24,915 nucleotides of DNA, from positions 1 through 24,915 of the forward strand of contig JAFACG010000047.1 in assembly GCA_023425645.1 (NCBI GenBank). Reading direction: 5' to 3'. Positions 23,917 to 24,915 of the stretch are shown in pieces (position 1 is the first letter of the stretch; the number at the start of each line of letters is the position of its first letter). A program made the position numbers and the translations under genes. This DNA is from Pseudomonadota bacterium. Its GTDB lineage: Bacteria > Pseudomonadota > Gammaproteobacteria > Burkholderiales > Burkholderiaceae_B. The notes below the pieces were generated by a model. The model saw only the letters and a list, made by a program, of their open reading frames with translations. It had not been told where the DNA came from and did no database searches.

Positions 23917-24014
23917 AGGTTTATCTCCTGCCCCCGTGCAGTCGGGCAGCCGCGCAATCCTTGCCGCAAGGGCAGGGCGCGGTATTTATCGGATGGGAGC
24001 TGGTTAAAGAGCAT
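23913..24014 (-). CDS. Candidate leader ORF, 33 aa
   Basis: ATG at 24014: MLFNQLPSDKYRALPLRQGL then RGCPTARGQEINL. AAGG lies close to the ATG. The start is merged with the boxA-like sequence, and the stop overlaps the GTG of the next leader frame. It could couple translation to antitermination, or be accidental. Confidence 0.3.
   Translation of the reverse strand: MLFNQLPSDKYRALPLRQGLRGCPTARGQEINL
23950..23982 (-). promoter_or_regulatory. Two-tier hairpin downstream of boxA
   Basis: Outer arms CCGCGC (23950-23955) and GCGCGG (23977-23982) enclose an inner stem CCTTG/CAAGG (within 23959-23971) with a 3-base loop. In the leftward transcript it follows the boxA match by about 20 bases, where a boxB-like hairpin would be expected. 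Confidence 0.45.
24003..24013 (-). promoter_or_regulatory. boxA-like antitermination site
   Basis: On the minus strand the sequence is TGCTCTTTAAC, identical over 11 bases to the core of the E. coli ribosomal RNA boxA (TGCTCTTTAACA) and close to lambda boxA. It lies roughly 100 bases into the predicted leftward early transcript, where lambda nutL is found. It should bind NusB/NusE if functional. Confidence 0.6.
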
Positions 24015-24117
24015 CCGCCTTGGCGGTCGCAGCCGTTGCTGCTGGCGCTCTCTGTACCGTTACTAAGCTGGCCCGAGTCCTAGGCTGTTCTGCGGTGGTT
24101 GGTGAAGCGTTGGATGA

Positions 24118-24146
24118 ATAATCGCATATGCGATTACGTTAGTCAA
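24118..24146 (-). promoter_or_regulatory. Leftward early promoter (PL equivalent)
   Basis: Minus strand -35 TTGACT (24141-24146), exact 17-base spacer, -10 GATTAT (24118-24123). Operator 1 covers the spacer and -10; operator 2 covers the -35. Transcription would start near 24111 and read the whole leftward operon. Confidence 0.7.
24119..24136. promoter_or_regulatory. Repressor operator 1
   Basis: TAATCGCATATGCGATTA is a perfect 18-bp palindrome over the predicted promoter. A related second site lies 25 bp away. Confidence 0.85.
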
Positions 24147-24161
24147 GCGCAAATGCGATTA
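24144..24161. promoter_or_regulatory. Repressor operator 2
   Basis: CAAGCGCAAATGCGATTA matches operator 1 at 15 of 18 positions, keeping one perfect half-site. Centre-to-centre spacing of 25 bp suits cooperative binding of repressor dimers. Confidence 0.8.
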
Positions 24162-24229
24162 TGACAAGTCCAGACAGCTCATCGCCTAACTTTTTACAAA
24201 AAAATAGTAATTTTGGTTACTTTCAAGCT

Positions 24230-24256
24230 AAAAAATAAGGAGCCAAACGGCTCCTT
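24230..24256 (-). terminator. Repressor gene terminator
   Basis: An 8-bp perfect stem AAGGAGCC/GGCTCCTT (24237-24244 with 24249-24256, loop of 4) is followed on the minus strand by A then TTTTTT. It begins 3 bases after the repressor stop codon and keeps repressor transcripts out of the early operon. Confidence 0.9.
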
Positions 24257-24259
24257 GTC

Positions 24260-24915
24260 TCACGATCTTCTGTAGTACTTCCTATGCTCGACCATCGTGC
24301 CGATAATCTGGATGCGATGTTGATCACTGCGCATTGATGGGTAGTCCTGGTTCAGAGGCATCAGCTCGAACACCTCGTGGCCGTCGTTGTCAATGCGCAA
24401 TAGGCGGTACTTTTTGAACGTCGCTTCCTCGTCGCTGTTCTTGGCGACTACGAAATCGCCAGGTCGCGGGCTGACCTCACAATCAACAATGATACGGTCG
24501 CCCTCGGCGAAAACCGGCTGCATGGAATCGCCCTTGATCTGAAGCGCAAAGGCCCGCTCGGACAGATCCAGGTCGGTCAGCAAGTACTCCATCCCCTCGA
24601 ACGTGAAGTTTTGACCCGGGTCGCAGAACACGCCGGCCTGCACGTAGTTCAGCAGGGGAATGCGGCGTTCGCCCACAGCTGCAGGGATTACGTTTGCGTC
24701 GAATGGTTGTGAACTGACTTCTTTAATCGGCCGCATTTGACCTCGACCTGTTTCAAGCCATTCAGGTAGCACGTTCAGCGCCCTGGCGATCTGGAGCAGC
24801 TTCCCGCTACCTTGATTGCGCCCATTCTCTATGCTGCCAATAGTCGATTGGCCCGTGCCGATTAGCTTGGCTAGGGATGCTTGCGAGAGCCCTGCTTGTT
24901 CTCTGGCAGATTTGA
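24260..24915 (-). CDS. CI/LexA-like phage repressor, XRE HTH plus S24 peptidase (N-terminus outside window)
   Basis: The frame stays open to the window end, so the start is missing; about 217 codons are visible. A GTG at 24772 is only an internal codon. The visible N-terminal part is an XRE-type helix-turn-helix: SAREQAGLSQASLAKLIGTG then QSTIGSIENGRNQGSGKLLQ. A linker leads to the S24 self-cleavage domain: the likely cleavage pair Ala-Gly in LNYVQAGVF, the catalytic Ser in IKGDSMQPVFAEGD and the catalytic Lys in ATFKKYRLL. Activated RecA would trigger self-cleavage and induction. Transcribed leftwards with its 3' end facing the two operators, exactly the lambda cI-to-OL arrangement without rex genes. 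Confidence 0.93.
   Translation of the reverse strand, partial: KSAREQAGLSQASLAKLIGTGQSTIGSIENGRNQGSGKLLQIARALNVLPEWLETGRGQMRPIKEVSSQPFDANVIPAAVGERRIPLLNYVQAGVFCDPGQNFTFEGMEYLLTDLDLSERAFALQIKGDSMQPVFAEGDRIIVDCEVSPRPGDFVVAKNSDEEATFKKYRLLRIDNDGHEVFELMPLNQDYPSMRSDQHRIQIIGTMVEHRKYYRRS

Noticed and set aside
23326..24066. 246-codon plus-strand frame across the leader
   Set aside because: Runs through two minus-strand genes and the promoter leader, without start signals or a domain.

Overview
The window joins a stretch of conserved chromosome (1 to about 12,290) to the left part of a lambdoid-type prophage (about 12,300 to 24,915). High GC content, the gene families present (Tad pilus cluster with a DUF3613-like protein, DUF2968-like lipoprotein, DUF1841 protein, icd) and the protein sequences suggest a betaproteobacterium of the order Burkholderiales, most likely Alcaligenaceae (Bordetella/Achromobacter relatives). 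The genus is an inference.

Region 1 (1-5,795, + strand) is the distal end of a tad/Flp pilus locus: the C-terminal part of a TadC-like inner-membrane platform protein, a TPR lipoprotein (TadD-like), a small exported DUF3613-like protein, a large TadG-like membrane-anchored protein, and a sigma-54 activator with an intact GAFTGA loop. A DUF2968-like coiled-coil lipoprotein (5,855-6,568) and a strong bidirectional terminator close this side. Region 2 (6,637-9,296, - strand) is a compact MoxR ATPase - GNAT acetyltransferase - VWA (CoxE-like) operon. Region 3 holds two tandem exported c-type cytochromes (+), a DUF1841 protein (-) and isocitrate dehydrogenase icd (+) with its own terminator.

Region 4 is the prophage. 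A tyrosine integrase (+) starts 170 bp after the icd stop codon. Its upstream DNA carries five copies of a GGGGCCA-type motif and two TAGTCCAG repeats, as expected near an attachment site. It converges on a roughly 10.5 kb leftward operon of tightly packed, often ATGA-overlapping genes. In transcription order, from the right, these are: a structured leader, several small proteins, an HNH/AP2 endonuclease, more small proteins, a coiled-coil protein, a putative annealing-type recombination protein, a YqaJ-like exonuclease, SSB, small orphans, a DUF1382-like protein, a NinX (DUF2591)-like protein and an AlpA/Xis-like DNA-binding protein. The right edge is the 3' part of a CI/LexA-type repressor (XRE helix-turn-helix plus S24 peptidase), cut by the window end.

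The most informative non-coding region lies between the repressor and the operon. It has a repressor terminator, two 18-bp operators spaced 25 bp centre to centre and laid over a leftward promoter (the equivalent of lambda OL/PL), then a leader with an 11-base match to the rRNA boxA antitermination signal, a two-tier hairpin and two coupled short reading frames. This suggests processive antitermination of the early operon without a recognisable N protein. Other unexplained structure includes a 16-bp interrupted inverted repeat at 21,791-21,907, a Cys/His-rich reading frame without a start next to the HNH gene, and a TTG-started 9-codon frame resembling the start of ribosomal protein S20 ahead of icd. 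No CRISPR array, tRNA, rRNA or insertion sequence was seen.
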